A stretch of DNA of 64,000 nucleotides, taken from Thermospira aquatica. GTDB lineage: Bacteria > Spirochaetota > Brevinematia > Brevinematales > Thermospiraceae. The notes under the pieces are model-generated. The model was not told where the DNA came from. It saw only the letters and a list, made by a program, of their open reading frames with translations, and did no database searches. This document shows positions 26,980 to 35,853 of the stretch, one piece after another (positions within the stretch are counted from its first letter, which is position 1; the number at the start of each line of letters is the position of its first letter). A program made the position numbers and the translations under genes. The DNA is taken from NCBI RefSeq assembly GCF_023525255.1, contig NZ_CP073355.1, positions 1,116,001-1,180,000 on the forward strand. The letters are read 5' to 3'.

Positions 26980-29431
26980 AAAAAGATTTTCTCTGAGGGG
27001 ATTGTCGCTGGGTTTACAGGTACGTGTGGTTATTATTTTTCTTTTGGTGATGACTACCCTGGTGACGGGTTTCTGGGTGGGGGGGATCTTTTACCAGTGG
27101 TGGAATAAAGAGTATTATCACCAGGTGACGGTGAGTACTTTTTTGGCAAGTGATCTGGTGTCTTCGGACATAGAAATGTTTCGCCGGGTGGGAGAGACGG
27201 TATTTGAGATTTTGTCGGATACCATGAAGGGGGATAGCTTTGACAAGCGGCAAACTCTTGATGTGTTAAAAAAAGAGTTTGCTCAGATGGAGGCATTTGC
27301 ACTTTTTGATCGAGAGGGGAAAAGGCGTTTTTTTATCGGTGATTCCCGGTGGGATTCTCTTGATCTTTTAGGATTTTTTTCAGGGAAAGCGTTTCGTTTT
27401 TCGAATGTGATGTATGAGGTGGTGAATTATCCAGGAGAGAAGGTTTCCTATCTTCTGTTGTTTTATGAGGATGGCGAAAGAAAAGGTGTGGGGGTTTTTT
27501 CTTTACAATCAGTGCTTGCTCATTTTCGCATTCAGCTTCAGGTTTATCGGGTAGGAATCGGCATTGTGGACCAATACGGCAGTTTTGTAATTCATACTGA
27601 TATATCGAGAGTAGCTGCTTCTGAGGGATTGGGCCATCTGGGGGATTTTCGAGATCTTGTTCGTTCTGCTGCAGAGAGACAGGATGTTTCAGGTACTGTA
27701 GAAGATCAGGAATATATGTATATTATCAAAGCTGTGAGTGGGCTTCCCTGGTTTGTGGTAATTGAGGTTTCCAAAAAACGCTGGATGTGGTTTTTTTCTG
27801 AGTATCTATGGGCGGTTTTTGTCATTCTTGGAACATCGTTTGTTGTGTCTCTTGTGATAGCGGTGCAATTTTCTCGATTTCTTGAGAGAGTGTTTCGTGC
27901 CTTTGTGGAATACACGAAGGCGATGCTTCTTGGACGTTCAGGAGAAAGAGCAGAGAGAGGAGGTTTTGCGGAGCTTGAGTTTTTTATTTCGACGGTAGAG
28001 CAACTCGTCACTTCTCTTCGGCAGGAAGAGGAGCAACTCCGTTATTCCCGGCAGATGCTTCAGGAGATCCTCAATACCTTGAGTGAGGGAATTTTGCTCG
28101 TACGGCCTGATGGAACAGCAGTGTATATTAATCAGGAGGCCTCGAAGATGCTGGGGATTTCTCCCCGGGTGGAAATGGATGTTTTGATACAGGGCAAAAG
28201 TAGTAGCGGTGGAGTGGGGCTTCCTCTTCCACTTTTGATGGCGGTTAAGCCGTATGAGCGAAGGTATGAGGTAAAGGAAGAAGTGATGATCTATGGGGGT
28301 GACGGGCAGAAGATCTGGCTTTACGTGCAGAGTAAGGATTGGTGTAATCCAGATGGAAATTTTCTGGGCAAGATTGTGACACTCATGGATATTACCAGCA
28401 GGAAAGTATTTGAACAGCAGCTTCAAACCTCGGAGAAAAGACTGTCAACGGCTCTGGAAACAGCAAATGCGATGTTCTGGGAATGGTTTGTTCCATCGGA
28501 TAGTTTGATACTCTCAAAAGAATGGGAAGAAAAAACGAGGAAACCTTTGCCGTCATTTTTTAAAAATTGGCTTATGCAATTGGATGAAGAGGAGGCAACA
28601 ACGTTTCGGGAGAAACTTCTAGACTACTGCTATGGACGGGAGCGGGAGTTTGTTTTCGAGCATCGTTTGCCGGCTCTAGATCGGGAAATCTGGGTGCTTA
28701 ACAAAGCGCATGTAGTGGAAAGGGATCTTTTTCATCAACCGTTACGTGTCATAGGAGTGATGGTGGATATTACTACCTTGAAAGAGCAACAGAAGCTTAT
28801 AGAGGCTTCTCTTGCTGAGAAAGAGATGCTTTTGCGAGAGATTCATCATCGGGTAAAGAATAATCTTCAGATTATCTCGAGTCTACTCTCTCTTCAGATG
28901 GATCAGACAGAGGATGATGGAATGAAAAAGGTGCTTTTAGACAGTCAGGTGAGGGTACGTTCGATGGCTCTCGTGCATGAGAAGCTTTATCAAACCAAAT
29001 TCTTTGCCCAGATACCGGTAAAGGAGTATCTAGAGGATCTTGTGGAGGCTATCAGGGGTATCTATGATATCACGGTACCGGTAGAGTTGGAGATCAAAAC
29101 AGAGGATTTGGTTTTACCGTTAGAGACTTGTATACCGGTAGGATTGTGGCTTTCGGAGGTGGTGACGAATGCTTTTAAGTATGCTTTTCGGGATCACCCG
29201 GATCCGAAGTTGAGGATAGAGTTTCTTTCTGTTGGGAATCAATTGCGACTTGAGGTTGCCGATAATGGTCCAGGACTTGATACGCAGCGACTGGAAAAAC
29301 CCTCTTCTCTCGGGATGAAGCTTATCCATATTCTTGGGGATCAGCTTGGTGGTCTGTCAAATAAATTAAAATGTCACCTTTTTATTGAAATAGAAATGTC
29401 ACTTTTTTATGCCGAAACTCTACGACCATAA
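26972..29431 (+). CDS. Membrane sensor histidine kinase (HisKA_2 type), 3' end replaced by an insertion sequence
   Basis: The ATG at 26972 overlaps the upstream stop codon. Order: transmembrane helix about 15-40, extracytoplasmic sensor about 40-270 (Cache-like), second helix about 275-300, coiled linker, PAS about 365-470, a second PAS-like domain about 480-610, then HisKA_2 (EIHHRVKNNLQIISSLLSLQ) and the HATPase (EVVTNAFKYAF, DNGPGLD). At 29352 an ISNCY-type element begins. Translation continues into it for about 25 foreign residues. Without the insertion the protein would end GGKVSFVNEGGLLL at 30725. The ATP-binding core precedes the break, so activity may be reduced and not abolished. Confidence 0.88.
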   Translation: MSKKRFSLRGLSLGLQVRVVIIFLLVMTTLVTGFWVGGIFYQWWNKEYYHQVTVSTFLASDLVSSDIEMFRRVGETVFEILSDTMKGDSFDKRQTLDVLKKEFAQMEAFALFDREGKRRFFIGDSRWDSLDLLGFFSGKAFRFSNVMYEVVNYPGEKVSYLLLFYEDGERKGVGVFSLQSVLAHFRIQLQVYRVGIGIVDQYGSFVIHTDISRVAASEGLGHLGDFRDLVRSAAERQDVSGTVEDQEYMYIIKAVSGLPWFVVIEVSKKRWMWFFSEYLWAVFVILGTSFVVSLVIAVQFSRFLERVFRAFVEYTKAMLLGRSGERAERGGFAELEFFISTVEQLVTSLRQEEEQLRYSRQMLQEILNTLSEGILLVRPDGTAVYINQEASKMLGISPRVEMDVLIQGKSSSGGVGLPLPLLMAVKPYERRYEVKEEVMIYGGDGQKIWLYVQSKDWCNPDGNFLGKIVTLMDITSRKVFEQQLQTSEKRLSTALETANAMFWEWFVPSDSLILSKEWEEKTRKPLPSFFKNWLMQLDEEEATTFREKLLDYCYGREREFVFEHRLPALDREIWVLNKAHVVERDLFHQPLRVIGVMVDITTLKEQQKLIEASLAEKEMLLREIHHRVKNNLQIISSLLSLQMDQTEDDGMKKVLLDSQVRVRSMALVHEKLYQTKFFAQIPVKEYLEDLVEAIRGIYDITVPVELEIKTEDLVLPLETCIPVGLWLSEVVTNAFKYAFRDHPDPKLRIEFLSVGNQLRLEVADNGPGLDTQRLEKPSSLGMKLIHILGDQLGGLSNKLKCHLFIEIEMSLFYAETLRP

Positions 29432-30668
29432 TCATCTATTTCAAAAAAGTTCAATTCGATATTTTTCTTAAAAATATGTATACTTCCATCAAGCCAGGTT
29501 TTTAAGATAACATTGTCCCCGGGTTTTATGGCTATAGGTTGTTTCTTTTCAATCTGGTATATTCTTTTAGAAAACTTTATTGTATAATCTCTATAGACTT
29601 TGCACTCGGCCGTATAACAAACATAGTTCCTTAAGTCCTGATCAGGCATTAATGCAATATGAAAATCTTCATCCGACAGAGGTTTTTTACTAAATTTTCG
29701 GTTATTCTTTTCCCAGTAATATTCTTTCAAAAAACGATTGGCACTGTCAATATCCTTTATGTTTTTTAGTTTCATTTCTGCTATTAACCTGTCCTGATGG
29801 ATCCCATTCCATCTCTCTACGCGCCCTTTTGCCTGGGGACTATGGGCATATATCATTTCTATCCCCAGCCTATGGCAGACCTCTCCAAACTTTGTTAGAG
29901 GCAATTTCCCTGCAAGCTGTTCTTCTATGGTCGCTTCCCGTTTCGTATAGAACAGGCTTTTATAATCACAATAGATCGAATAAGGAATACCGTATTTCAT
30001 TATCCAGTCAAACAAACATTGCAGCGCTACTTGTGTCGTTTCTCCTGTGTCGAAAAGACCGTAAGATGTGCCTGTAGCATCATCCACCATATTCATCAGA
30101 CAGACTTCTTTGCCTGTCCCAAACCAGTCGTGAATGCTGCCGTCCATTTGAATCTTTCTCCAAAATGCTCTTTTCTCGGCCTTCTGGTACGGTGTTTCGC
30201 AGTTTTCTTATTTTCTTCCACAATCCTGTTTCCATCATCCATAAACGAAGCGTTGATGCTCCTATTTTTATATGATGTTCCTCATAAAGCTTTTCAGCTA
30301 TAAATGTCGGCTTAAAACCTTTATAATTATTCCGTACTATCTGCATAATTTTCTCTTTGATATCACTGCTAATTCTGTGATTCCCCGGTTTGCCTATTAA
30401 TTTGTGATTGAGGGCTTCATCACCCTTTGATAAATATTCTTTAAAAATTCGAATAAGTTGCCTTCTGCAAATCCCCAGTATTATTGCAGCATCTTTCTGC
30501 TTGATTTTCTTGTTCTTTACCATCTCCAGTATTTTTGCCCTCTTCTGTGCTTTAAGTGTCATCGTTATCACCTCTCTCATCTGCAACCTCTCGTTTTTTT
30601 AGTTGCAGTATTTTAAAAGGTGACATTTCTATTTGCACAAAGTGTGACATTTTAAATTGTTTTCGACA
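29353..30668 (-). mobile_element. ISNCY-type (IS1202/ISDol1-like) insertion sequence
   Basis: 1,316 bp inserted in the kinase gene. The ends are imperfect inverted repeats: TGTCAAATAAATTAAAATGT on the left and TGTCGAAAACAATTTAAAAT on the right (reverse complement). The 17-bp target duplication is unusually long, which fits this group. It holds a minus-strand transposase in two frames. Confidence 0.9.
29407..30586 (-). pseudogene. ISNCY-family transposase, broken reading frame
   Basis: The N-terminal part (30080-30586) has a helix-turn-helix (IKQKDAAIILGICRRQLIRIFKEYL) and a second winged-helix-like region. The C-terminal part (29407-30147) has the DDE integrase core starting QMDGSIHDWFG, with VDDATG, an Asp at CDYKSLF and Glu in GRVERWNG. 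Between them the conserved linker (HRTRRPRKEHFGE) is readable only in a third frame, so two frameshifts within about 60 nt separate the halves. Two shifts argue for decay over programmed frameshifting. Confidence 0.8.
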
Positions 30669-30685
30669 GGGGATCAGCTTGGTGG

Positions 30686-30725
30686 GAAGGTGAGTTTTGT
30701 GAACGAAGGTGGGCTTTTGTTGTAA
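30686..30725 (+). pseudogene. Severed 3' end of the sensor kinase gene
   Basis: Encodes the original final residues KVSFVNEGGLLL followed by TAA at 30723-30725, in frame with the kinase once the insertion is removed. Confidence 0.85.
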
Positions 30726-30931
30726 CTGTTCGAACGAGACGTTATCACTGGATCCTTGAGGGAGAATTTTGTCGTTACGAGATGGAGGCGGTTTTAGCTT
30801 CTTTTACGGGTGTGAGAGATTGGTTAATAGAGGAGGGGAGGGTTTCTTTTCAGGCTACTGAGGATTTTGATAGCGAGGGATTTATGAGTGTCCTGGCCGA
30901 TCTGGGAATAAGGGTACGTCAGATGCAGTGA
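30725..30931 (+). other. Open frame after the kinase, no clear start
   Basis: An open frame with coding-like composition reads TVRTRRYHWILEGEFC..., then MEAVLASFTGVRDWLIEEG (first ATG 30782) and ends at TGA 30929-30931. It has no convincing start or ribosome site. It could be a C-terminal extension of the kinase separated by a frameshift at the kinase stop, or a small protein of up to 49 aa from 30782. Not recognised as a family. Confidence 0.3.
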
Positions 30932-31003
30932 GAGACTGAAAGAAGGCAAAAGTTTTCCCAGGAATTTTAGAGAAAAGAAAAGATAAGGAAGCATGTTATT
31001 TGA

Positions 31004-31033
31004 GTGAAAAAAAGAGCCGCCCGAAGGCGGCTC
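31004..31033 (-). terminator. Terminator of the amt-glnB operon
   Basis: The stem GAGCCGCC (31014-31021), CGAA loop and GGCGGCTC (31026-31033) is followed on the minus strand by seven T. Confidence 0.85.
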
Positions 31034-31040
31034 TTGATGG

Positions 31041-31382
31041 TTAGCCTATGGCTTCTGGTCCTTCCTCTTCTGTTCGGATCCGTATACACCGTTCAAGAGG
31101 CAAAACGAAGATCTTTCCGTCACCGATTTTGCCGGTGAAAGCAGTGTCCATAATAGTGCGGATAGTGATGTCGACAAACCCATCGTTGACGGCGATTTCC
31201 AGCTTTACTTTTTTGATCAGATTGATGTCTGTATCTACGCCGCGGTAGGTTTCTGTGTATCCCCCCTGCTGTCCGCATCCGATCACATTGGTGACCGTCA
31301 TCTTGCCTACACCTGCTTGAGCCAGAGCTTCTTTGACGTCGGTGAGTTTTTCAGGCCTGATGATAGCTATAATCCATTTCAT
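31041..31382 (-). CDS. glnB: Nitrogen regulatory protein PII
   Basis: 113-aa PII trimer subunit that reads ATP/ADP and 2-oxoglutarate and controls the partner ammonium channel. PII patterns: [21 protein letters not shown]-loop region [14 protein letters not shown] (Gln39 kept) and the C-terminal [16 protein letters not shown]. Position 51, the uridylylated Tyr in enterobacterial PII, is Thr here, and position 49 is Val, so the classic Tyr51 and Ser49 modifications are unlikely. Regulation is probably by metabolite binding alone. It lies 11 nt after amt in one operon. Confidence 0.95.
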   Translation of the reverse strand: MKWIIAIIRPEKLTDVKEALAQAGVGKMTVTNVIGCGQQGGYTETYRGVDTDINLIKKVKLEIAVNDGFVDITIRTIMDTAFTGKIGDGKIFVLPLERCIRIRTEEEGPEAIG

Positions 31383-31393
31383 ATATGCCTCCT

Positions 31394-32749
31394 CTACTTT
31401 GTCAGGAAACCCTGGAAATCAGGGTAAGCTTCCTGCCCGTGTTCACCCAGGTCAAGCCCCAATAGCTCTTCTTCTCTGGTTACTCTGATACCAATCGTGG
31501 CTTTCAAAATAGCCCATACGATCAAGGCAACAGTGAAAACAAAGGCTGCAACCACCAGAACCCCTATCAACTGATGGAGGAAGAGAGAAACTCCACCGCC
31601 GAAAAAGAGTCCATTGGTTGTTTCTGTACCAGTTATGCCGTTCTGGGCAAAGAGTCCCACCGCGAGTGTTCCAAAGACACCATTGACAAGGTGAACGGAA
31701 AGAGCACCAACAGGATCATCTATTCGCAGGCGGTCGAAAATAAACACACTCAAGACCACCAGAATCCCCGCTATAAGTCCAATGATAGCTGCTGATGGCA
31801 CACTTACAAATGCACAGGGTGCTGTGATTGCTACCAGTCCGGCCAGAGCACCGTTGACCAGCATGGTGAGGTCAGGTTTTTTCTGCAGAATCCAGGAGGT
31901 AGCCATCGCACTGAGGATAGCCATAATCGCTGATGTATTTGTAGTCATGAAAATATGTGCGATGGCTGTTCCATCACCCACGCCCATGGTAGATCCCGGA
32001 TTGAAACCAAACCATCCAAACCACAAGATAAGTCCTCCAAGGGTTACCAGCGAAAGGTTGTGTCCCATGATGGGATTGATACTCCCATCGCTTCGGTATT
32101 TTCCTGTCCGCGGTCCCAGGAGAAGCACACCGGCTAGGGCAGCCCATCCGCCCACAGAGTGTACCACCGTAGAACCGGCAAAATCCCACATTCCGAGTTC
32201 TTGGAGCCAGCCTCCCCCCCATATCCAGTGTCCAATAATCGGATAGATAAAGCCCACAAGCACCACAGAGAACACGAGAAAAGAGAGGAACTTGATTCTC
32301 TCAGCTACTGCTCCAGATACTATCGTTGCAGCTGTTCCGGCAAACACCAGCTGGAAGAAAAATTTCGCCCAAAAGGGAACCTGTGTCCAGCTTATGGCAC
32401 TATATCCCTCATCAACACCACCATTGGCAAAGAAAAGACTGGTGAGCCCGATGAAACCGTTTCCATCTCCAAACATCAAGCCCCATCCAATGACCCAGTA
32501 AGCTAGAGATGCCAGGGCAAATACAATAAAATTCTTTGCCAGAATATTTACCGTATTCTTGGCTCGTGCCAATCCTGCTTCTACCATGGCAAATCCTGTG
32601 TTCATAAAAAACACCAGTAACCCCGTAAGAAGCACCCACACCGTATCAAGAGCTACAGACAACGTTCTGGTTATATCAGCACTTTCTTGAGCAAAGCTCG
32701 CTGATACTCCAAGAAGTATGCCTGAAGCAACCCAAAACCATCGTTTCAT
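31394..32749 (-). CDS. amt: Ammonium transporter
   Basis: 451 aa from the ATG at 32749, preceded by AGGAGGAGAAA. A longer frame to 32800 runs through the promoter. A signal-like N-terminus (ending ASFAQ) is followed by eleven transmembrane helices. Hallmarks: [50 protein letters not shown], twin-His region [16 protein letters not shown]. It conducts ammonium under nitrogen limitation and is paired with PII, which plugs the channel. A sigma-54 promoter precedes it. Confidence 0.96.
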   Translation of the reverse strand: MKRWFWVASGILLGVSASFAQESADITRTLSVALDTVWVLLTGLLVFFMNTGFAMVEAGLARAKNTVNILAKNFIVFALASLAYWVIGWGLMFGDGNGFIGLTSLFFANGGVDEGYSAISWTQVPFWAKFFFQLVFAGTAATIVSGAVAERIKFLSFLVFSVVLVGFIYPIIGHWIWGGGWLQELGMWDFAGSTVVHSVGGWAALAGVLLLGPRTGKYRSDGSINPIMGHNLSLVTLGGLILWFGWFGFNPGSTMGVGDGTAIAHIFMTTNTSAIMAILSAMATSWILQKKPDLTMLVNGALAGLVAITAPCAFVSVPSAAIIGLIAGILVVLSVFIFDRLRIDDPVGALSVHLVNGVFGTLAVGLFAQNGITGTETTNGLFFGGGVSLFLHQLIGVLVVAAFVFTVALIVWAILKATIGIRVTREEELLGLDLGEHGQEAYPDFQGFLTK

Positions 32750-32783
32750 TTTCTCCTCCTTTTTAGGTTTTGTATATTTATTG

Positions 32784-32800
32784 TGCAATATTTGTGCCAA
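32784..32800 (-). promoter_or_regulatory. Sigma-54 (RpoN) promoter of amt-glnB
   Basis: On the minus strand TTGGCACAAATATTGCA: GG and GC are separated by exactly 10 nt, and the -24 (TTGGCAC) and -12 (TTGCA) elements match consensus. Transcription would start near 32773, about 24 nt before the amt ATG. Confidence 0.85.
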
Positions 32801-32864
32801 AATTTCAAAATTTTATTTCAAATAATTTCAATAACTTATAAAAACAAAATAAAAAATAGACAGA

Positions 32865-32897
32865 AAAAAGGCTAAAAATTAAACATATAGCCTTTTT
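32865..32897. repeat. Hairpin between divergent amt and lspA
   Basis: AAAAAGGCTA (32865-32874) and TAGCCTTTTT (32888-32897) form a perfect 10-bp stem. It resembles a terminator but no gene ends here. It is about 110 nt upstream of the sigma-54 start of amt, so it could also be a protein-binding dyad. Confidence 0.4.
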
Positions 32898-32989
32898 TTG
32901 ATTAAAAAATAGGCATATTTGTTGGTAAAAGATTCCCTTATCGTGATGAACGGGAGGAAACCAATCTCTGAAAAAGAGAGTTCGTAAAA

Positions 32990-33018
32990 TTGACATCCCT
33001 TTTTCTTTTCCCTATAAT
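32990..33018 (+). promoter_or_regulatory. Promoter of lspA
   Basis: TTGACA (32990-32995) and TATAAT (33013-33018), 17-bp spacer, a perfect consensus 31 nt before the lspA start. Confidence 0.8.
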
Positions 33019-33048
33019 ATTTTCTTATCTTTATCAAAGGAGAAAACT

Positions 33049-33564
33049 GTGCAAAAATCGTTTTGGAGAACACTTGTTTTCCTTCTTGTGATTTTTGTGG
33101 CTGTGGCAAGCGATCAAATCACCAAGGCACTCGCCAAAGCCTATCTTGTTCCAGGAGAAACGATCCATGTGGTAGGAGATCTGTTTGTTTTGATGTATGC
33201 CGAGAACGAAGGTGCCTTTCTCGGATTGGGAGCAAATCTTCCTCCCCTTGTGAGGAGCTGGGTTTTGGTTATTTTGCCCACAGTACTTCTTGTTGTATTT
33301 ATCGTGGCTCTTTTTCTTCGGGAGAAGAATCCTCCTCTTGTTCATGTTCTGACGATGGCATCGATCGTGGGAGGGGGAATAAGTAACCTCTACGATCGTA
33401 TCTTTTACGATGGAAGGGTCATTGATTTCATGAATTTTGGGATAGGGCCGGTCTTTCGCACGGGAATCCTCAATGTGGCTGATCTCTGGATTACCTTTGG
33501 GGCTATCATCCTGATTCTCTTGGGTGGGAAGTCCTCTTCATCCTCAGGAGAAAAAAACGCGTAG
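33049..33564 (+). CDS. lspA: Signal peptidase II (prolipoprotein signal peptidase)
   Basis: 171 aa, four transmembrane helices. An aspartic protease that removes signal peptides from lipoproteins after lipid attachment. The conserved motifs are AENEGAFLGLG, the first catalytic Asp region GGGISNLYDRIFYDGRVIDF and the second in GILNVADLWITFG. It begins with GTG at 33049 after AAAGGAG. Several lipoproteins in this window would be its substrates. Confidence 0.95.
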   Translation: MQKSFWRTLVFLLVIFVAVASDQITKALAKAYLVPGETIHVVGDLFVLMYAENEGAFLGLGANLPPLVRSWVLVILPTVLLVVFIVALFLREKNPPLVHVLTMASIVGGGISNLYDRIFYDGRVIDFMNFGIGPVFRTGILNVADLWITFGAIILILLGGKSSSSSGEKNA

Positions 33565-33668
33565 CCTTTGAAGGATTTTCCCCATCTCTTAAACATCTTC
33601 TAGCTTTTCTTGGAAAAAGAATGTTTTTGTTTTTTTCTTTGAGAGAAAAATTTTCTTCTTGAAAAAAC

Positions 33669-33704
33669 TTGACAAAAAAAATTTTTTTCACTACTCTTGT
33701 AGTG
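33669..33704 (+). promoter_or_regulatory. Promoter region with dyad upstream of the envelope cluster
   Basis: TTGACA (33669-33674) and TACTCT (33692-33697), 17-bp spacer. A dyad CACTAC-TCTT-GTAGTG (33689-33704) overlaps the -10 box and could be an operator. The rest of 33565-33802 is AT-rich with no other feature seen. Confidence 0.5.
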
Positions 33705-33802
33705 TGATTTCACTTTTTTTTTTTAAAAAAACGTATTCTATTAAGGATCTCTACGTTCAGGGTGTAGGATGATAAAAAAGAAAAAACCATAAGGAGGGCG
33801 AT

Positions 33803-34765
33803 ATGGTGAGAAAATTTTTTTTGGGATGGTGGATATTTTTTCTCATTGGGTGTGGGTTTGTAGTAGAGGATCCTTCATCAGAAAGTATAGATTATGTTTC
33901 CCTGATGACCAATGTTCAGTCTCTTACCGTAGCAAAAGGATCCTCGTATACTCTTAGTTTGCCAGATACCAATGAATGGTATCCCCAGGTATACCGTACT
34001 CCCTGGAACAAGACGTATCTCTTTTACATCCGGGGAAATTTTTCCGGTCCTTGTACCCTCTATGCTGCAGAAATGGATGATGAGGGAAACTTCAAAAAAC
34101 CCTCGGTAATAACTAATAACTTATTATCCAGCATCTTTGCGATTTTTGATGGGAGAAAGGGAAATGAACGGGTGCCTATCATTTATTTACGATCTTATTC
34201 TCCGGCTTTTTATGAGCTTACTCCTGATTTTGGTCTTGCTCAAATTTTCGGATTTTCTTTTGATCTTTCTCCTCTCATGGTATGGAACGGCTCGGCATGG
34301 GAAACATGGGCAGTGTATAATAGTGGTGAGAGCTGGCGACGTGTAGAGGTGTTTTCTACCACGGGAGGATGGGACTTTCAGGAGACTTCTATTATTTTGG
34401 GTTATGATATTGTCCAGTTTTTCTCGACGCCGATGGGAGGAGTGGGGGTGATTGGCAATGGCGAAAGTAATTTTGCGCTTTTGATGGTGAAAGAAAAAGA
34501 CCAGACAGGACCGCCTTTTGTTTTTCAGCAGGTGGTGATAACCATAAAAGGGAATACCACGAATCTTAGTTCGAACTGGATCCTCTCCTCGACGCTTGTT
34601 GGGGTAAACTCTCCCTTTGTCGATGCTCAGGGAGGCTATCAGATCTACTTTTCCTGGCAGGAAGAGGGGAAGAACTTTACCTTTCCCGTAGGAGATCTCT
34701 ATCGATTCCGGTATCTGACGTGGGATAAGCTCATGCCACGAGATATCCGCTCCAAGCTACCGTGA
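33803..34765 (+). CDS. Lipoprotein of unknown function
   Basis: 320 aa with a lipoprotein signal (MVRKFFLGWWIFFLIGC). The mature part is rich in aromatic residues and beta-strand-like segments (PQVYRTPWNKTYLFYIRGNFSG; FSFDLSPLMVWNGSAWETW), suggestive of a beta-propeller or sandwich, but no family was recognised. The ATG follows AAGGAGGG. It is the first of four closely spaced exported-protein genes (gaps of 9-10 nt) leading to a nitroreductase and a CHASE2 cyclase. Confidence 0.7.
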   Translation: MVRKFFLGWWIFFLIGCGFVVEDPSSESIDYVSLMTNVQSLTVAKGSSYTLSLPDTNEWYPQVYRTPWNKTYLFYIRGNFSGPCTLYAAEMDDEGNFKKPSVITNNLLSSIFAIFDGRKGNERVPIIYLRSYSPAFYELTPDFGLAQIFGFSFDLSPLMVWNGSAWETWAVYNSGESWRRVEVFSTTGGWDFQETSIILGYDIVQFFSTPMGGVGVIGNGESNFALLMVKEKDQTGPPFVFQQVVITIKGNTTNLSSNWILSSTLVGVNSPFVDAQGGYQIYFSWQEEGKNFTFPVGDLYRFRYLTWDKLMPRDIRSKLP

Positions 34766-34775
34766 GGAGGAAACG

Positions 34776-35174
34776 ATGAAAAGAATCTTTGTTCTTTTGT
34801 TTATAGGGATTGTGGGTTGGTTTTGGGCCCTGGATGCGACCCAGATAGCTAGCTGGCTTGAGATGGAGAGAGTGAGCGTGGGAGATGCTGTCTGGCTGGT
34901 GGAATCACTGGACAATCCCTCTCTTGAAAAAGATAAAATCTCATGGGAGAAATATCGAGGGCTAAAAGAGGATGCTGTACTCACAGCAGGGAGACTTGCC
35001 CAGGTGCTTATCAAAAGCGGGAAGGTGAAGGGGGGCTTGTTGTACCGACTCGCAGGTTGGGATCGATACGCCGTGATAGCGCTTCATTATGAGGGACTTG
35101 TCGACGAGAATGTGGTGTGTTCCACTCCTCTCAGTGGAGCGGAAATGGTGGGTATTATCTCAAAGGTTCAGTAG
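34776..35174 (+). CDS. Small exported protein of unknown function
   Basis: 132 aa with a signal peptide (MKRIFVLLFIGIVGWFWALDA). The mature part is helical (IASWLEMERVSVGDAVWLVESL; AVLTAGRLAQVLIKSG; AGWDRYAVIALHYEGL). No family is recognised. The ATG follows GAGGAGGAAACG. It sits 10 nt after the lipoprotein and 9 nt before the FecR gene, so it is probably part of the same envelope function. Confidence 0.65.
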   Translation: MKRIFVLLFIGIVGWFWALDATQIASWLEMERVSVGDAVWLVESLDNPSLEKDKISWEKYRGLKEDAVLTAGRLAQVLIKSGKVKGGLLYRLAGWDRYAVIALHYEGLVDENVVCSTPLSGAEMVGIISKVQ

Positions 35175-35183
35175 GAGGAAAGT

Positions 35184-35843
35184 ATGAAAAAACTTATATT
35201 CTTTTTGATGCTTCCGTGTTTCTTGTATGGAGGAGAAGTAGTGTCTGTTCAGGGTGATGTCAAGGCTTTTCTCAATAAAGCCTGGGTTGCTATCAAAAAG
35301 GGAGATAAAATCCCCTCAGGGACAAAGATTATGACAGGGGTGAAATCTCAGGCAGAGATTCTGGCACCCTCAGGCAGGGTGACCATTCAACCGATGACCC
35401 TTATCACCTATAATGAAAACATTGATGGTCAGGATAGTCGCGCAGATATCACGCTCCAGAATGGTTCTGTGGGAGTAAAATACACCAAACCCCCTCAGGG
35501 GAAGGCAGAGTTTCGGGTTCAGACTCCCAAGGGAACGGCATCTGTGAGAGGGACAGAAGAGATGGTTTCGTATGATGCCGTGAGTGGTATGAGGGTGTTT
35601 GTGATTTCAGGACATGTTGAGGCACTTGGACGCCAGCTTTTGCAGGATCAGGACCTTGGTGTTTCTCAGAGGGGGAATATCTGGGATAAAGTGGTCAAGA
35701 TCCAGAATGCTGTAGGTATTCTGGATGAGGTTGGAGAAAAAGATACTATGAAAAGAATGCGAGACAGGGTAGATGAGCTTCTTGGTGAGGGTTTGTCACC
35801 AGAAGACATAGCCAATATGCTTTCCGATCCTCAGAAACTCTAG
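35184..35843 (+). CDS. FecR-domain periplasmic protein
   Basis: 219 aa with a signal peptide (MKKLIFFLMLPCFLYG). Residues 25-150 are a FecR domain: GDVKAFLNKAWVAIKKGDKIPSGTKIMTG, AEILAPSGRVTIQP, FRVQTPKGTASVRGTEEMVSYD. The C-terminal 60 residues are helical. It lacks a transmembrane anchor, unlike classical FecR anti-sigma regulators. FecR-domain proteins often neighbour CHASE2 cyclases, as one does here at 37611. That pairing suggests a periplasmic input module, which is inference. Confidence 0.82.
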   Translation: MKKLIFFLMLPCFLYGGEVVSVQGDVKAFLNKAWVAIKKGDKIPSGTKIMTGVKSQAEILAPSGRVTIQPMTLITYNENIDGQDSRADITLQNGSVGVKYTKPPQGKAEFRVQTPKGTASVRGTEEMVSYDAVSGMRVFVISGHVEALGRQLLQDQDLGVSQRGNIWDKVVKIQNAVGILDEVGEKDTMKRMRDRVDELLGEGLSPEDIANMLSDPQKL

Positions 35844-35853
35844 GGGAAAGCGT

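Larger units (their letters stand above)
29336..30685. repeat. 17-bp target-site duplication around the ISNCY-type element
   Basis: GGGGATCAGCTTGGTGG occurs at 29336-29352 and again at 30669-30685, immediately outside the element. Removing the element and one copy restores the kinase reading frame exactly. Confidence 0.95.

Noticed and set aside
32865-32897. Hairpin read as a terminator
   Set aside because: No gene ends here on either strand. Kept only as an unexplained repeat.
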